DNA from: Mesodorylaimus sp. YZB2_4 | Lineage: Eukaryota; Nematoda; Enoplea; Dorylaimida; Dorylaimidae | Reading direction: 5' to 3' | DNA: 64,000 bases | Assembly: GCA_030248295.1 (NCBI GenBank) | Contig: JASANH010000494.1 | Span: forward strand, 1 to 64,000 | Shown here: positions 1 to 11,299 of the stretch, piece by piece | How positions within the stretch are numbered: the stretch's first letter is position 1 | Layout: each line of letters opens with the position of its first letter | Notes under the pieces: generated by a model | Databases searched by the model: none | Seen by the model: the letters and a program-made list of their open reading frames with translations, nothing else | Told to the model about the DNA's origin: nothing | Translations under genes and position numbers: made by a program

Positions 1-196
1 CAACACTGGAAATCCAACTTTCGGCCTAGTTGGTTATTTCGGTTAGTCAGGCCACACGTGCGATAACACGCAGCCTTGGGCAGCGAGTGAAGCAGTGTGC
101 AGTGAGAGCAAGGGGGATGATCTTCCTTGATCAAAGGAGGGGCTGCACTTTACACTCGACCAAGTGTGAGTGAGCTGCTAGTTTTTCTTTTTTCGT

Positions 197-375
197 GGCC
201 CTGATAGCTCAGTGGTACGACACCGGGATCGCAAGCGGAAGTTTGCGGGATCGAATCCTGGTGGGCGTGGTACATTTGCACTGAGCAGCGTCACTAAAGC
301 TGAGCCCTCCGGGGTGGCTGGTTTAGGGTTCCAGCCTCAAAGCGATCCCTAAAGCTTCGTGGGTAATCTTACCAC
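197..375 (+). repeat. tRNA-derived SINE (head and body)
   Basis: Bases 205-215 (TAGCTCAGTGG) match a pol III A box and 248-258 (GGATCGAATCC) match a B box, spaced as in a tRNA. The acceptor stem and T-stem do not pair properly, and there is no clean anticodon stem, so this is not a working tRNA gene. About 110 bases of unrelated body follow. A tRNA-derived SINE is the best reading; a tRNA pseudogene is the alternative. The end of the body is a guess. Confidence 0.5.
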
Positions 376-710
376 GTGTAAGTCTTTTGTTAATTTTTGA
401 CCATCATGGATCAAAAATATTGGGAGACCGTGGGCATACTACTAGTTGAAAATTGACGGATTCACTTATTTGAGGATTCTGTCGCAGCAACTCCTGATGG
501 CTGTTCTCTCTATTTTGCATTTGGTCATAAATTCTGATGGCGCCAGGTTTACTATACCAAAATCGATACGTACAAAGTTTTAAAAATTGTGAGAAGATGA
601 CACTTTTTTCAAGTCAGAAAAATATTGGCTGGCAAGAAAGATTTTTCGGCTAATATTTTTCCAATTTTCTGTTTAATTTAGAGGCAACAGCTGCCGAACT
701 AAAACGCAAG

Positions 711-1055
711 TCAAATATAGGATTTGTTGCGACCAGTAAGGAAAAGATGTATAAATTTCAAGTTCGAATTCTTCCACCTGCTAATTTGGCTTGTGGTAGG
801 TAATTTCTTTGAATTTGCTACTTGGCTCAAGCAGCTAATTAAAGGAAAATCCAAATGATGTGGCTCACAGAGTCGCCCACTAACGGGGCGGTCAGATTTT
901 GTGCATAAAACGAGGATTCCCAAATAATTAAACCTATGGTAAAGCTTGAAAATTAAACCAAATTTGGCACGTTTACAGAGATCATATAATGTGGACCAGC
1001 CTGCCTTAGCCAGGGCGTACTCGTGGCATAGTAAACTTATTTGGGTATGGCACAC
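711..1055 (-). pseudogene. LINE reverse transcriptase C-terminal fragment
   Basis: The minus-strand reading contains AKAGWSTLYDL, then a basic segment and LYHRFN, and later CEPHHLDFP. The same blocks in the same order occur in the LINE tails at 41.4-42.7 kb (RAGWTSLHDRR, FYRFYHGF, CEPHHLNVPKHF) and 61.6-61.9 kb (KAGWVSLFNL, APHHLVVPRHF). It is therefore the post-RT C-terminal region of a CR1/Jockey-type non-LTR retrotransposon, 5'-truncated in the way LINE copies usually are. No catalytic RT motif is left. Confidence 0.65.
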
Positions 1056-1634
1056 AAACTTCGACTCGTGATGGGTGGCCGGCTTACACGTACGTCCAGC
1101 GTTAAATTTTGTGGTCTGCTAAAATGTCTCATGTCATCTTTTTTCTTTGTGAAACAAGATAAGACCTGTCTCAGGACGCGCCTGAATCTACGGATGAGGC
1201 ATCTCTGAGACAGCTTTTGTGAAACGCCCTAAATTGGTGTCTTAGCGTTGTCCCAAGTTGCTGTCCTAAACAGTGCCCTGAATTCGTACCCGTCCTGTAA
1301 GTAGGATCGCATTGTGAAAACTGGCCCCCGCTGATTGCAAGTCTTGTGCTGTTGCAGTTATCTTACTCGTACAATAGCCAGCTCAGCTGCATAGACTACT
1401 GTGTGCCAGCGTAGTGTGCACTTGCGAATGCCATCTATCAGTGACATAGCCATCCCTGTCTCTTCCGGTTTGTTTATATTCAAGCTCGGCCTCATTGGCG
1501 CAAGATATACTTGCTGTCCAGCCACTTCCAGCCTGGTAAGGCGCTGTAGTGATCAGGATGATGTTAGTTTCGTATTTAACGCGCATTGCTATTTGAATAT
1601 GGCTTCCTTCATTTTTATTTGGCACTAGAACATT

Positions 1635-1813
1635 TGTTATGTATAATCATGAATCATGAATCATGCTATCTACGCGTGTTCTACGAAACCTATATAAGCT
1701 CGTCTTTTCGTGTCTTTAGAGCGCTTTAGTCTGTTCGTGAATTTCGGCTAGTCAATAAAAAATTGCTTCTAATCGAGTAGAGCCCTCTTGTAGGAACCCA
1801 CCCAAGCCCTACA
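1635..1813 (+). repeat. putative 5' LTR of a Gypsy-like element
   Basis: This 179-base stretch starts TGTTAT and ends CTACA, has a TATA box (TATATAAG, 1691-1698) and a poly(A) signal (AATAAA, 1754-1759). It is followed at once by TTGGCGAGCC, which looks like a primer-binding site, and then by a gag-like ORF. That is the expected order for an LTR retrotransposon. No second LTR is visible in the window, so the borders rest on the TG...CA ends and the position upstream of gag. Confidence 0.45.
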
Positions 1814-2482
1814 CTTGGCGAGCCTTTTGCAGTCGAATCTCCTTCTGGTAAGTATCCTAGCCCAATCAACGTATCGTTTTCAGATTTCTAGGACCCCACC
1901 CGTGCCCGTACCTAGCCGCACCGCTTGCCGCGGGCTAGCGGTAGACGAGGTGTTCAACCGCCTCGCCTGCTGTGTATTAGTTCCCCGGGGAATCAGTCAA
2001 AAAGTCGATCGATCGTCCAGGCAAGCCGCCTCAGTCCTGGCAAATCAAACGCACGCCACCCAACCGCCTTTCCGTGTTACGGCGCCCTGCCGCCTACCGT
2101 CTAACCGAAGCCAAGGAAACAAGGGCACCAAATTTTCCAAAGTGAGAAACAGAACCGTCTGGCCCGCAAGCAAAGCGAGATCGCGAAGCAAGCCACTCAG
2201 CCAGCCAACCGTTTCCCACCCCACAACGGCCGCAAACCGTCGCACCATTACCCAGGAATTTCAGCGCATCCAAGCAGAAGCCGCTGCAAACCCAAACGTA
2301 CCGACAGACCAGACGAGCACAGCAAAACGCACAGCTCGCAAACAATCCAGCCGGTTATCAAGATGATGCCATCCCATTGTAGACTCAGTTCCAATAGGAC
2401 CTGAGCAGCGAAATATCCAACCGGATAACCCACCTAACCGCCTCCACCTGAAAACCTTCAGTTAGAGCCTAATCCCGGAGCC

Positions 2483-3740
2483 ATGGCCGACCAAGAAAAC
2501 GCAGTTGAACAGCAAAATAATCCTAATGCATCCGCAGCCCCTAACCCGCAATTTGACCTAGCCGCAGCCATACAGGGCGCAGCCACAGCAGCAGCCCGAG
2601 CCGCCACAGCTGCAAATCCCAGTCCTTTCGCCGGATTGTTAGCCGTGGCCAAGATGCCCCCGCCATTTTCAGGCAGCATGTCCGAAAGCTTAACCGATTG
2701 GCTCGTTGAATATCAAAATTTCGCCACGCGCATGCGCCTCGACGAGCAAGGCTGCGTCGATAATCTGCGAGCCCACCTTACGGGACCTGGCCGTACCGCC
2801 TATGATGAAATAGCATCCACCATGCCAGACTAAGGCCGATGGGCTTACATTGAAGTGCAATTGCGAGCGCGCTTCCCTGAAGAGCGAGGTCTCGCTCTCC
2901 GAGAGTTGGAATTCATGAACCGCACGCAGAAAGAAGGCGAAAGCGCCGAAGTTTATGCCAACGCACTAAAGGAACTAGCGAAAAAAGTGTACCGTAATGC
3001 CACAGCTGATGTCCGCAACCGCCACATCATCTCCCATTTTCTCAGAGGCCTACGATTTGATGAGATGCGTCAACACGTAGTTTTGACCGACAAGGAGGCC
3101 CCCACTCTCGATGACTACATACGCCGTGCCATGCAAGAGCAGATCTGGGCCCCTGGTGGTGAATTGGCAAAGAAAACAGCCAAAAACCAAGACCCAACAC
3201 ATATGATTGCCGAGGTCCTTACCAATTTCTCCCAGACAAGCTGAACCCCATCTTACCGCACCACTGCAAAACCTCCTCACCCGTCATCCACCCCGTTCGA
3301 TCCAACCAAGCATTGTGGCTTCTGTCGAGCCAAAAATTTTGCCTTCCGTAGCCATACAAAGAGCAACTGTTTCAAAAAACTACAGCCAGCCACCGCCCAT
3401 TCGCCAGTCCCACAATCCGACATGAGACGTCACCATTTTTGTAAGCTTTACCAACGCGCTGGGCATAAAACGGATGAATGCGATGAATGCTTGCAATAGG
3501 GCTCAACCAATCGTCCGAGCCGCCGCCAACAGCACGAGCCCAGGCCTAATCCGCAATCAGCGCAAGGGCCCCCCTTTTCCAGACACCAACCTGATCAATT
3601 CTACTCCACTCGACCGACCGCACCGAATCAATCCACTACACCAAAACCACGGGTAAGCCATGATAAGTGTAGAAAGTGTGGCGGGGTAGGCCACTATGCG
3701 GACTATGCACTATGCCACTCCAGGGCTTGTCCCGAGGATT
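2483..3740 (+). pseudogene. Ty3/Gypsy-like gag, decayed
   Basis: The ATG at 2483 opens an alanine-rich N-terminus. A Retrotrans_gag-type capsid region follows (PPPFSGS, DWLVEYQNFATRM, LTGPGRTAYDEI, then ELEFMNRTQKEGESAEVYA and LRGLRFDEM). One in-frame TAA at 2831-2833 splits the capsid region, and reading continues in the same frame to a TGA at 3242. Two degenerate CCHC knuckles lie downstream in shifted frames: around 3440 (one Cys replaced by Tyr) and around 3665 (CRKCGGVGH). Protease, RT and integrase of this element are not recognisable in 3740-4500. Gag would package the element RNA in virus-like particles, but this copy is dead. Confidence 0.7.
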
Positions 3741-4529
3741 GTGCTCCAACCAGGACTTTGTCGGGTGGCTGTCTGATGATCGGTTTCACTCGATTCATGT
3801 AAATTTCGTCAAGCCTGACAAGGAGTGTCCATGGTCGCGACTCCTTTTTTTCGAAATGCCTCTCTCTGGCGTGTGCCCTTGCCAGATCGCTTTACGTGTG
3901 GAATCAATCGCCGTACTTCTGCCTGAATTCGATCAACAAGTGACTGGGCTTGTTTCAGCCCTTTGATCGCAAACGGACTTATTTGACCTTGAATGGGTCC
4001 AAAGTGGCCTGTGAAACCCACGATATTTCACCCGCTGAGTTCGTAATGTCGATTGATTCGAATGAGTACTTTCTCACTCAGCTGGCTTGAATACTTGTAC
4101 AGCGTGGAGTTTTGCCTCGTGCACGTCACTACAACGTTCCGGTCGATTGCTAACTTAATCCAGAAATCATTCCGCTGGTTGGGACCTGGGTTTCTTGAAT
4201 ATCGCCGCTCAGTTGGTGGAAGCGCTTTGCTACAGCGCATGCCGCCCCAGCCTAAAACAAAGTAATGAATTTCAGCGTTGTGTTTATAATTAGATCACAA
4301 TATGACTGATATCATAACACTTGAACTTCTTGACCTACTTTTTGTTCTCCCACGCGGAATCGAATCTTGAATACTGACGGTAAAGCGGTTTTTGTTTCTC
4401 TATAACCATCGTCAGTCAAAACGAATTCCCGTCGATACCGCTCGCAGACCTATCCAACGACTGAGCCAGGCTTAATTGTGCACTTGTCGCAAGCGGAATT
4501 TTCGGTAAATAATATTTGCGCTTGCGCTT
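3741..4529. other. no recognisable gene
   Basis: This lies between the Gypsy-like gag and the Copia fragment, where pol of the first element would be expected. Only short ORFs are present, and none shows protease, RT or RNase H motifs. It is probably decayed retrotransposon sequence. Confidence 0.4.
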
Positions 4530-5060
4530 AACTCGCACATCTGATCTTATCTGCTTAAAGAGCCTGAATGAGGTGGGTGGTCATAATCGCTGTGAGGTTC
4601 GAATGTTCGGTTCCGCCGATGCGTGGAAGGTCTGGAGTTCAAGGAAGATGATCGGGGAACATTCTGCGAGGCATGTGCTGCAGGGAAACAGGCCCGAGAA
4701 CCAAGAAACAAATTCCAGGGAAACAAGCACAGGAGCCCAAAGAATTGGTCCACACAGACGTCTGTGGTCGAATGCCAGTGGAGATTCCAAACGGCAAACT
4801 GTACTTTCTGCTCTTTGTGGATGGCACCACTCGATACACAGTGGTCTATTTCCTCATAAACAAATCGGAAGTAGTTAAGAAAATTAAGGAGTTCGAGGCA
4901 GAAATAACAAACCAGACTGGACTCTAAATAAAACAGATTCGAAGTGACAATGGTCGTGAATATGTCAATGACGATTTTGAAAAATTCTGCAAGCAACGTG
5001 GGATCGTGCATCAAACAACCGTACCTCGCCCGACAACTGAGGCGGGTCGGAGCTGTTGGA
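4530..5060 (+). pseudogene. Ty1/Copia integrase fragment
   Basis: The reading begins in the GAG-pre-integrase zinc region (TFCEACAAGKQ, shifted by one frame) and enters the integrase core: HTDVCGRMP holds the first catalytic Asp, FLLFVDGTTRYTVVYFL follows, and RSDNGREYV holds the second Asp. An in-frame TAA at 4925-4927 lies between the two Asp residues. The reading decays after TTVPRP, before the catalytic Glu, so the D-D-E triad is incomplete. RT and RNase H are absent. This is a different superfamily from the gag just upstream, so the two fragments come from separate insertions. Confidence 0.8.
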
Positions 5061-6287
5061 CGACGACAGACTGATGGCCACCTGCAAAAGAGCGCAAACG
5101 ATGCTTCACTCAAGGGAACTGGGGTAACCATTTACCGTCAGGCCCAACGACTAGCCTTTTAAGCAATCAGAGTCTATATTTTGCGATTTCATTGCCAACA
5201 TGGCCTGAAACAGAAACCAGTCGGCACAAAAAATAAAATTTAATCGAGCCCGTACCTTTATGCGTGCAATTCTCTTCCTCGAATCGGGATCACTTTTTCG
5301 GGATCGGGACTCGCTCAATCCCGGCCGGGATCGGGATTATTAGAATGTTATTTTTTCACTTTTAATTCGATGTGGGTAAGCTACAACCCGCCCCTAGTAG
5401 CCAGCAAATATAAAGCCGAAAACTTTTTTGCGCAGTATTCACCATGGCATTCAAGATCATGCAAGCAAAAAGACCTAGAATTAGTCACCCATTAGCAAAC
5501 AAATCCCTCACTCCCTCTTTACCGTTCAATTATTTACCAAAGTTTTTGCAGCATACCCTTCTAGAACACTCCCTTCCCCATCCCTTCCTCTTCCCGTCCC
5601 CTTCTTCACATATCTCCACAACATTCAATTCCAACCATTTTGTATCGGGAGCGCGTTTGGGATCCCGAACTAACGCTAGTTGTTCCTGATTTGGCTCCGA
5701 AGTATCGAAGTTTCTCACATTCCTTTTCCTTCGCCTGCAAAAACACAGGTTGGGGTGGATTGCCACTTATCACCAAACAATCATCCACAACGCCCCATAA
5801 AAAGCATGTGACCCAGCAGCGGCAGTTGCACAACGTGCTGAATGACGCACTGTGCTGGGTACTGAGAACACTATCGACACTTTTATTTGAGTCGGTAGAA
5901 AATAGGGAACTACAGCTTATAGGAACTACTTGAAAGGTTTGCGAGTTAGGGGCCGTAAAAAACGACGTCATACGCCAGGGGGGAGCGGAAGTCGCCAAAA
6001 ACACGATCTTGTACGACAGGGGGAGAGGGGGGGTCAGGCCATCAATATGACGCTTTTTTTTGTGAAAATGCTATCATTTTTTACCAACGATAAGCGACAT
6101 GAGGGAAAGATATGCGGGCATGGTGGCTTTACTCGAATGTCTTCCCTGAGAGAGAAGTTGTGAGGATAGTGGAAGAGTCTCCCCGCGTCCCCAGGGCTAC
6201 GTGCTACGTGTTGCACATTTTGACGCTGCATATAAGTCTCAAAGTTGACATTGCGATATACACATTTTTGAGTACCTAGCTATGTAA
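5061..6287. other. non-coding, with GGGATCGGGAT-rich stretch
   Basis: No protein family is recognised. Bases 5280-5345 repeat GGGATC/GGGATCGGGA several times; similar GGGATC-type wording recurs near 57.25 and 57.72 kb. The ORFs here are low-complexity or lack any motif. Confidence 0.35.
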
Positions 6288-6551
6288 GTCATGCCCCACT
6301 CGCATCCACTGTACCTTGAAAAATATCTTTAGGGATATCGGAAGCAACTTATCTGGCGGGTGATAAACTGGCATGAGCTAATCTGCCTGCACCTACCAAT
6401 CCAGTTTTCGGACTCCTTCAAACGCAACCTGAGGTCTGAGAAGCACCTGCTCATATCTCAACGACCATTTTTTTCGAGTTGCAATTTTCGAATAACGGAA
6501 GCCTAGCTGATAGACTAGTTCCACCAGGGCGCTAGTCTTACAAGCCCTGTT
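6288..6551 (+). repeat. dispersed non-coding repeat, copy 1
   Basis: The segment matches the reverse complement of 36930-37235. Shared blocks include CCCACTCGCATC, GAAGCAACTTATCT, AACTGGCATGA and CCTGCTCATATCTCAA, in the same order and with similar spacing. Copies differ by many substitutions and small indels, so they are old. No coding motif is seen. It may be a SINE or part of a non-autonomous element. Confidence 0.6.
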
Positions 6552-7339
6552 ACTTTCCTCCACCCGCCAATTAAACCGTAGTGTCAGTTCACGTACTCAG
6601 GATTTCGGTGTCGCAGGGCCAAAAAATTGGCTGAATATGCTATAATTTAGAGCTCAAGGATGAGCGCCAATCGTCCAAGTGGGGGTGGGGTGCAGACCAG
6701 TGCAAAATTTTTTCCTCTCGTAGGCCTCTCGCAGACATAACTTCCCACTGGTCTATAAATAAAATCGCAGGAGATACCTGTTTTAAGGCGAGAAATCACT
6801 TTCGGAGCCCAGCCAAAAACTCAAGCTTTAAACTCCATGTTAAAAAAGCAAGAGGCATCTTCACAGATTCTGACTGACCAAGCTTTCAAACTTCCAAGAT
6901 TAGGAGCTAATCTCTGACTGCAAGTCGACAAGAGATCAGGTTAGAGCTCGATAACATCTGCTGACAGACGATTTCTAAGTTCCGTCACAGTCAGACTGAC
7001 ATGTCGAATCAGACTAGCTGGGGCCATTGGGTACAGTTTTGAAACACCAGGATCCGTCGATTCGAAACCAACGGACATCGCAGTGGCTTTAAAAACGCGG
7101 TCACGATCGACCACCTTCTCATGCTGACCCCAAGTAGAAAAGTGGTTTTTTGGGGCTTGGGTTCGAAAAAAGGTGAACCACCAAGCCATAAAACCCAAAA
7201 TCGACACTCTGCAGGATCATCCTTTCCACCAGGCTTGGGCTATACAAGATGTTGGGCCGCTGGCTTGTACCCAGAGGGGGGGCACGACAATCCAGGAGTC
7301 CCCATCCGAAATCGATAAAAGCAATAAGGGGGATAAAAA

Positions 7340-7690
7340 CTGGCCGAAACTGTAAGGCACTATCCAGTCGCCTAAAGAAACATTTGCCATCTCTGATTCA
7401 CCCCAATCAGACTGGGTTCATGGCTGGGAGGCACATAGGCGAAAATATTAGGGTCTTACTCGACATCATAGACACTTTGCACGCGGATCCCAAAGCGTCT
7501 GGGCTGCTCATGTCTCTGGATTATGAGAAAGCTTCTGACACGATTAGCTGGGCGTTCATGCTGCGAGCTCCGAAGCCTAAGAATTTCGGGCCAAATTTTA
7601 TTGCTGCGGTGGAATCACTATATAAGGGTGTGAGTAGCGAGGTAATCAACAATTCCGCAAAACCGAGTCTACTCAATTGCCTGGTGGTGG
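7340..7690 (+). pseudogene. L1/Tx1-type LINE RT fragment
   Basis: The reading KALSSRLKKHLPSLIHPNQT, then GFMAGRHIGENIRVLLDII and GLLMSLDYEKASDTISW matches RT motifs 0-2 of L1-clade elements; the Asp of SLDYEKA is the first catalytic Asp. LYKGVSSEV and a short tail follow, and the homology stops before the expected RQGCPLSP and YADD motifs. It is cut at both ends. The frame is open through the fragment, so it may be less decayed than the other LINE pieces. Confidence 0.75.
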
Positions 7691-8078
7691 ATTCTCGCAT
7701 TTTTACGAATGCAAAAAATGCGAAGAGGAGAATGCTCACTTAGTCAGCAGCACTGTCGTCAGACATGGGAGAATCGTCAACGATCCCCAGGTTGATCTAA
7801 ACAATCAATGCGTGCCATTTACGGTTGTTGAAATCGAGGCTATGACAGTCAAGCGTGTCATTCGCACTGCATGTTTCCTTGCAGTCCGTCTGATCACTGC
7901 TCGTGAAGATGGCATCATCGAGGCGTCATTTCGATTTCCTGGAATCGAATGCTGCAAGTCCTTTCCCATATTCCGCCTCATAAAGTTCAGGAGCTATGGG
8001 ACGAGGTTTTGCAATTTCCTCCCAGAGCTGATCAGTATCTTGGCGCGAAATTTCATGCGTTTAAGAACTATTTTCAAG
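7691..8078 (+). pseudogene. FLYWCH/MULE-like zinc protein remnant
   Basis: The ORF starting near 7677 reads YECKKCEEENAHLV, then TVVRHGRIVNDP and NNQCVPFT. This resembles the Cys-x2-Cys ... Cys region upstream of MULE-type transposases (FLYWCH-like). A frame change follows, and VQELWDEVLQFPPRADQYLG ends in KNYFQ directly before GTGAGT at 8079, a good splice donor. A short piece at 8160-8230 (RNYRIWN) could be a further part. It could be a MULE transposon fragment or a host FLYWCH-like gene; the family assignment is tentative. Confidence 0.35.
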
Positions 8079-8240
8079 TGAGTAGACCAAGTAGCATTGT
8101 CACTCTAGCAATACACTGTGTAATTACCAATATAAATTAAAGGAACATATTTTATAGCGTACATGGATGAGAAACTACCGCATTTGGAACGGTTGACGAT
8201 CAGCGGAACAAAAATAGCTTGTGCATTTCGAAGCTGAACG

Positions 8241-9255
8241 TTACAGTAAGACGCTACTGGCCTTCATTTTAGATATTTTCCGTCATGTTCTTTGTTTTTG
8301 TTCATTTAGATCCGAAAGGTCACCGCCAGTACTAAGAAAAGCGATGAATTCATCCGCAAGGGCTTTCCAATGTTTGTTGAGCTACAGTGGTGCCACAACC
8401 ATCGCCTTGATTCTTCTGACGAATTGTCATTTCGCCGAGTATTAGAAAAAACAAAACAATGCTTTTGGAATTATTTTAGCATGGTTACGGTTTTTTTATG
8501 TAAATTTTAGTGAGAAAACTGAGCTTCAATGTGCTCGTTCAGTTCGCCCTTCCTCGCCCTCACTACCTCATCTTTGTCAAGCAGCTAGCTTCCGTACCTC
8601 ATATTCGCAACGATCATCAACAATTTTTGGTTTGATCTTTACACTGGGCTGCACTATTAGCCGCAGTCGAGTTAGTCTTTTGCTAACCCCCTCCCCCCTT
8701 TATGCATGGCCCCATCTAGAAAAAACTGGCAAAGCGAGCTTTTTCTAAATTCTTTGTGATCTGGATATCGCGTTTTAAACTGATAACCGTAAAATAAATT
8801 ATCCATGTTCCATATTCCAATTCTATATCCAATATTTACAAACGCTACTATAATGCTAAAATTTTTGGCGCTTATTATTCTTGCTGATATTATTGGCTAT
8901 TGGCTAGAAGCTATTGCGAGCAAAGCGAGCAACTAGAAAATTGCGAGCGGAGCGAGCCATTTTTTAGTGCATACCTAATCGTAAGTTCTTGTCATCGTTC
9001 AACTCGTATATTCCCATTTCCGCGAGTGTCCTGATTCAGCGAGTGCTTTTTTACTTGCCACTCAAACACGGCCGCCGCGACTCGAGCTCTCCTACTGTAA
9101 CCGCTTGTAACGTAGTTTACTGGCCCAGCCTAATATGGACACAGTAAACGGTTACACTCAACAAGACTGCTTACCCAAAGACCGAGTTGGATAAGGACGG
9201 AATCGGCTAATTAAGCTCCGATCGAGACTCGAGCTCCAACGAGGGCCCGTTAGCA
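8241..9255. other. no recognisable gene
   Basis: This is AT-rich, with short AGCGAGC-type repeats around 8915-8960. The Rep (HUH) endonuclease expected upstream of a Helitron helicase would lie here or just beyond, but no HUH motif is readable. The Helitron therefore seems to be 5'-truncated or decayed beyond recognition. Confidence 0.4.
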
Positions 9256-11299
9256 TTGAAGACGGGCTTCAATGGCAGACTGGTTGTACAAAGCAAGCCT
9301 TACTTAATCAGCCACGCAATGTTTAGCTACAAAGAGCAAATGGAAGACTACTGTTACTCGCTCTTGCTTCTCTTCAAGCCGTTTCGAAATGAGAGCGAGG
9401 AACTTTTTGATCCAGACACTCGCAGGTGCATTCCAGCGTTCCAACAAGAGCTGTTGCACAATCAGCGAATGGCTGAATACTAACACAGGCTGGTGGTCAG
9501 GGAAGAGGAGGCAGAGAAAAATAAGCAACCCAACGAGCAAGAAATAAATGCAGGCACGCAGGAAGGAGAACAGAGCACACCCGCTGATGCAGATCCGCAG
9601 GTACTGGTTGCAGGAGAACCAAATGCGGTAGTGCAGGCCATGGAAAAATTCCACGAAGTAATGCAAAACGTGGGTGAGGATAGCCTTGAAGATAACATGG
9701 CGAAAATGAACCCCGACCAGATACGCATTTTTAACAAAATCACGAGTGGCCTGCAAAGCGGAAGCAGCGAGCCTTTGAGGCTTTTTATTAGCGGAGCTGG
9801 TGGTGTGGGAAAAAGTTTTCTAATCAACACGCTGAAGCTGTGGATGATAGAGCAGTACAGGTCAGCCGAAGGTCTGAACGTGGCAGTTGCTGCATACACG
9901 GGCTTGGCTACTTTTAATGTGGGCGGGTCACGTTGCACGGCTTGCTTCAATTACCAGTGCAACACGGGCTGAAGACCAAGTACAGTCCGCTGTCGGACGC
10001 AGCTGTCGACACGCTCTCAAAGTACATGAAAAATGTGAAGATGACTGTGATCGACGAAATCAGCATGGCCTCGAACCTGATGCTCCTATGTGCATTTGCG
10101 ATTGAACGAAGTGAAATAAAAGTGAGCACAGCCTGTTCGGCAACATGCACATGATTTTGATTGGTGAGCCGATACAGCTCCAGCCGATCGGCGATGGACC
10201 CCTGTTCCAATCACTGCACGCTGTACAGGTAAACCACCTTGGTGGACTGGGTGCACCCGATCTGTGGGAGAATTTCGAGTACGATGAATTGACCATAAAC
10301 ATGCGTCAAAAGGATGATCCTCAATTCGCGGGCATACTGGAGAAACTGGGATTTGGCCAGATGACCGAACAGGACGTCGGTGTTTTACAGACGCGCCTTA
10401 TTCCTGTGCCCAAACGTGCCGATCCTTTGAAGGCGTTTTCAGAAAAATACTGGGAGCTGCGCAGTCAAGGTCACGAGGTGCTGTGCTTGATGCCATTGCA
10501 AAAGATGGTCAAAGACTTCAATGAACACATGCTCGCCTCGGAAGCAAATCCAATAGTCGAGCTATCAGTTATAGACAGTTTCGAATTCATAGGAAGGCGT
10601 GCATCCAAGAAGCAGGCTGAAAAAGCTAAAGAACAGTTGAAAAAGAAAGCAGAAAAGCGGGGAAGTCGAGAAACTGCTGGAATCGAAGACATTTTACGTC
10701 TTCGCATTGGTGCAAGAGTCATGCTGGTCCGAAACGTAAAAGTTGAAGCTGGTTTGGTAAATGGGGCCACCGGTCGAGTCACTGGATTTAAATATCAGGT
10801 AGGCGGGAAAATCATTAAAGGTGTAAGCGTCAAGTTTGACAATGCGGCAGGCGAAGTGACGCTTCTTCGAATAGTGACCAAGTTCGAGCTGATGCCACGG
10901 ATCTATGTGCGTCGAAATCAGTTTCCACTGGTTTTAGCCTACGCTATAACCATTCACAAATCTCAAGGCATGAGCGCATCGCACGTGATGGCTGATGTCG
11001 GCAACCACATCTTTGAAGGACGTGGTAAAGCTGGTGCTGGCATGACCTACCTAGCCTTATCTAGAGTCAGGACTTTGGCTGGTCTGCACTTGATAAACTT
11101 TGACCCGAGCCTGGCCTACGCGAACAAAAAATGCCTGAAAGAAATTAATCGCTTGCGATCGAAGTATATGCCTGATTCGCCTCAGCTCCCAGTGACAAAG
11201 CGGAGACTGAAAAAAGTGATTGATCGGCCTTGGAGTCAGGGCATGAAAGTAGCCTTGCAGCCTGGCATGGTGCAAGAAGAGACGGGTGGCACTAAGTAA
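9256..11299 (+). pseudogene. PIF1-type helicase of Helitron
   Basis: The first segment (SHAMFSYKEQMEDYCYSLLL, then FKPFRNESEELFDP) is the linker that precedes the helicase in Helitron Rep-Hel proteins. After an in-frame TAA (9481-9483) come Walker A (GAGGVGKSFL, about 9795-9825), VAAYTGLATFNVGG, Walker B-like MTVIDEISMASNLMLL (about 10040-10085), GEPIQLQPIGDGPLF, NMRQ, and the motif IHKSQGMS (about 10950) followed by LALSRVRTLAGL. Two frameshifts (near 9930 and 10095) break the reading. The helicase would unwind DNA during rolling-circle transposition. The final TAA at 11297 is an in-frame interruption, because the same frame continues into the USP part. Confidence 0.85.

Noticed and set aside
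197..272. Functional tRNA gene
   Set aside because: The A and B boxes are good, but acceptor and T stems do not pair and there is no clear anticodon arm. A SINE head fits better.
1815..2366. 183-codon ORF upstream of the Gypsy-like gag
   Set aside because: It starts with a non-ATG codon in the leader after the LTR, is Ser/Thr/Arg-rich without a domain, and overlaps shadow ORFs on the other strand.
3809..5131. Minus-strand ORFs opposite the gag and Copia integrase (for example 4547-5131)
   Set aside because: They are shadows of the plus-strand retrotransposon frames and show no motif of their own.
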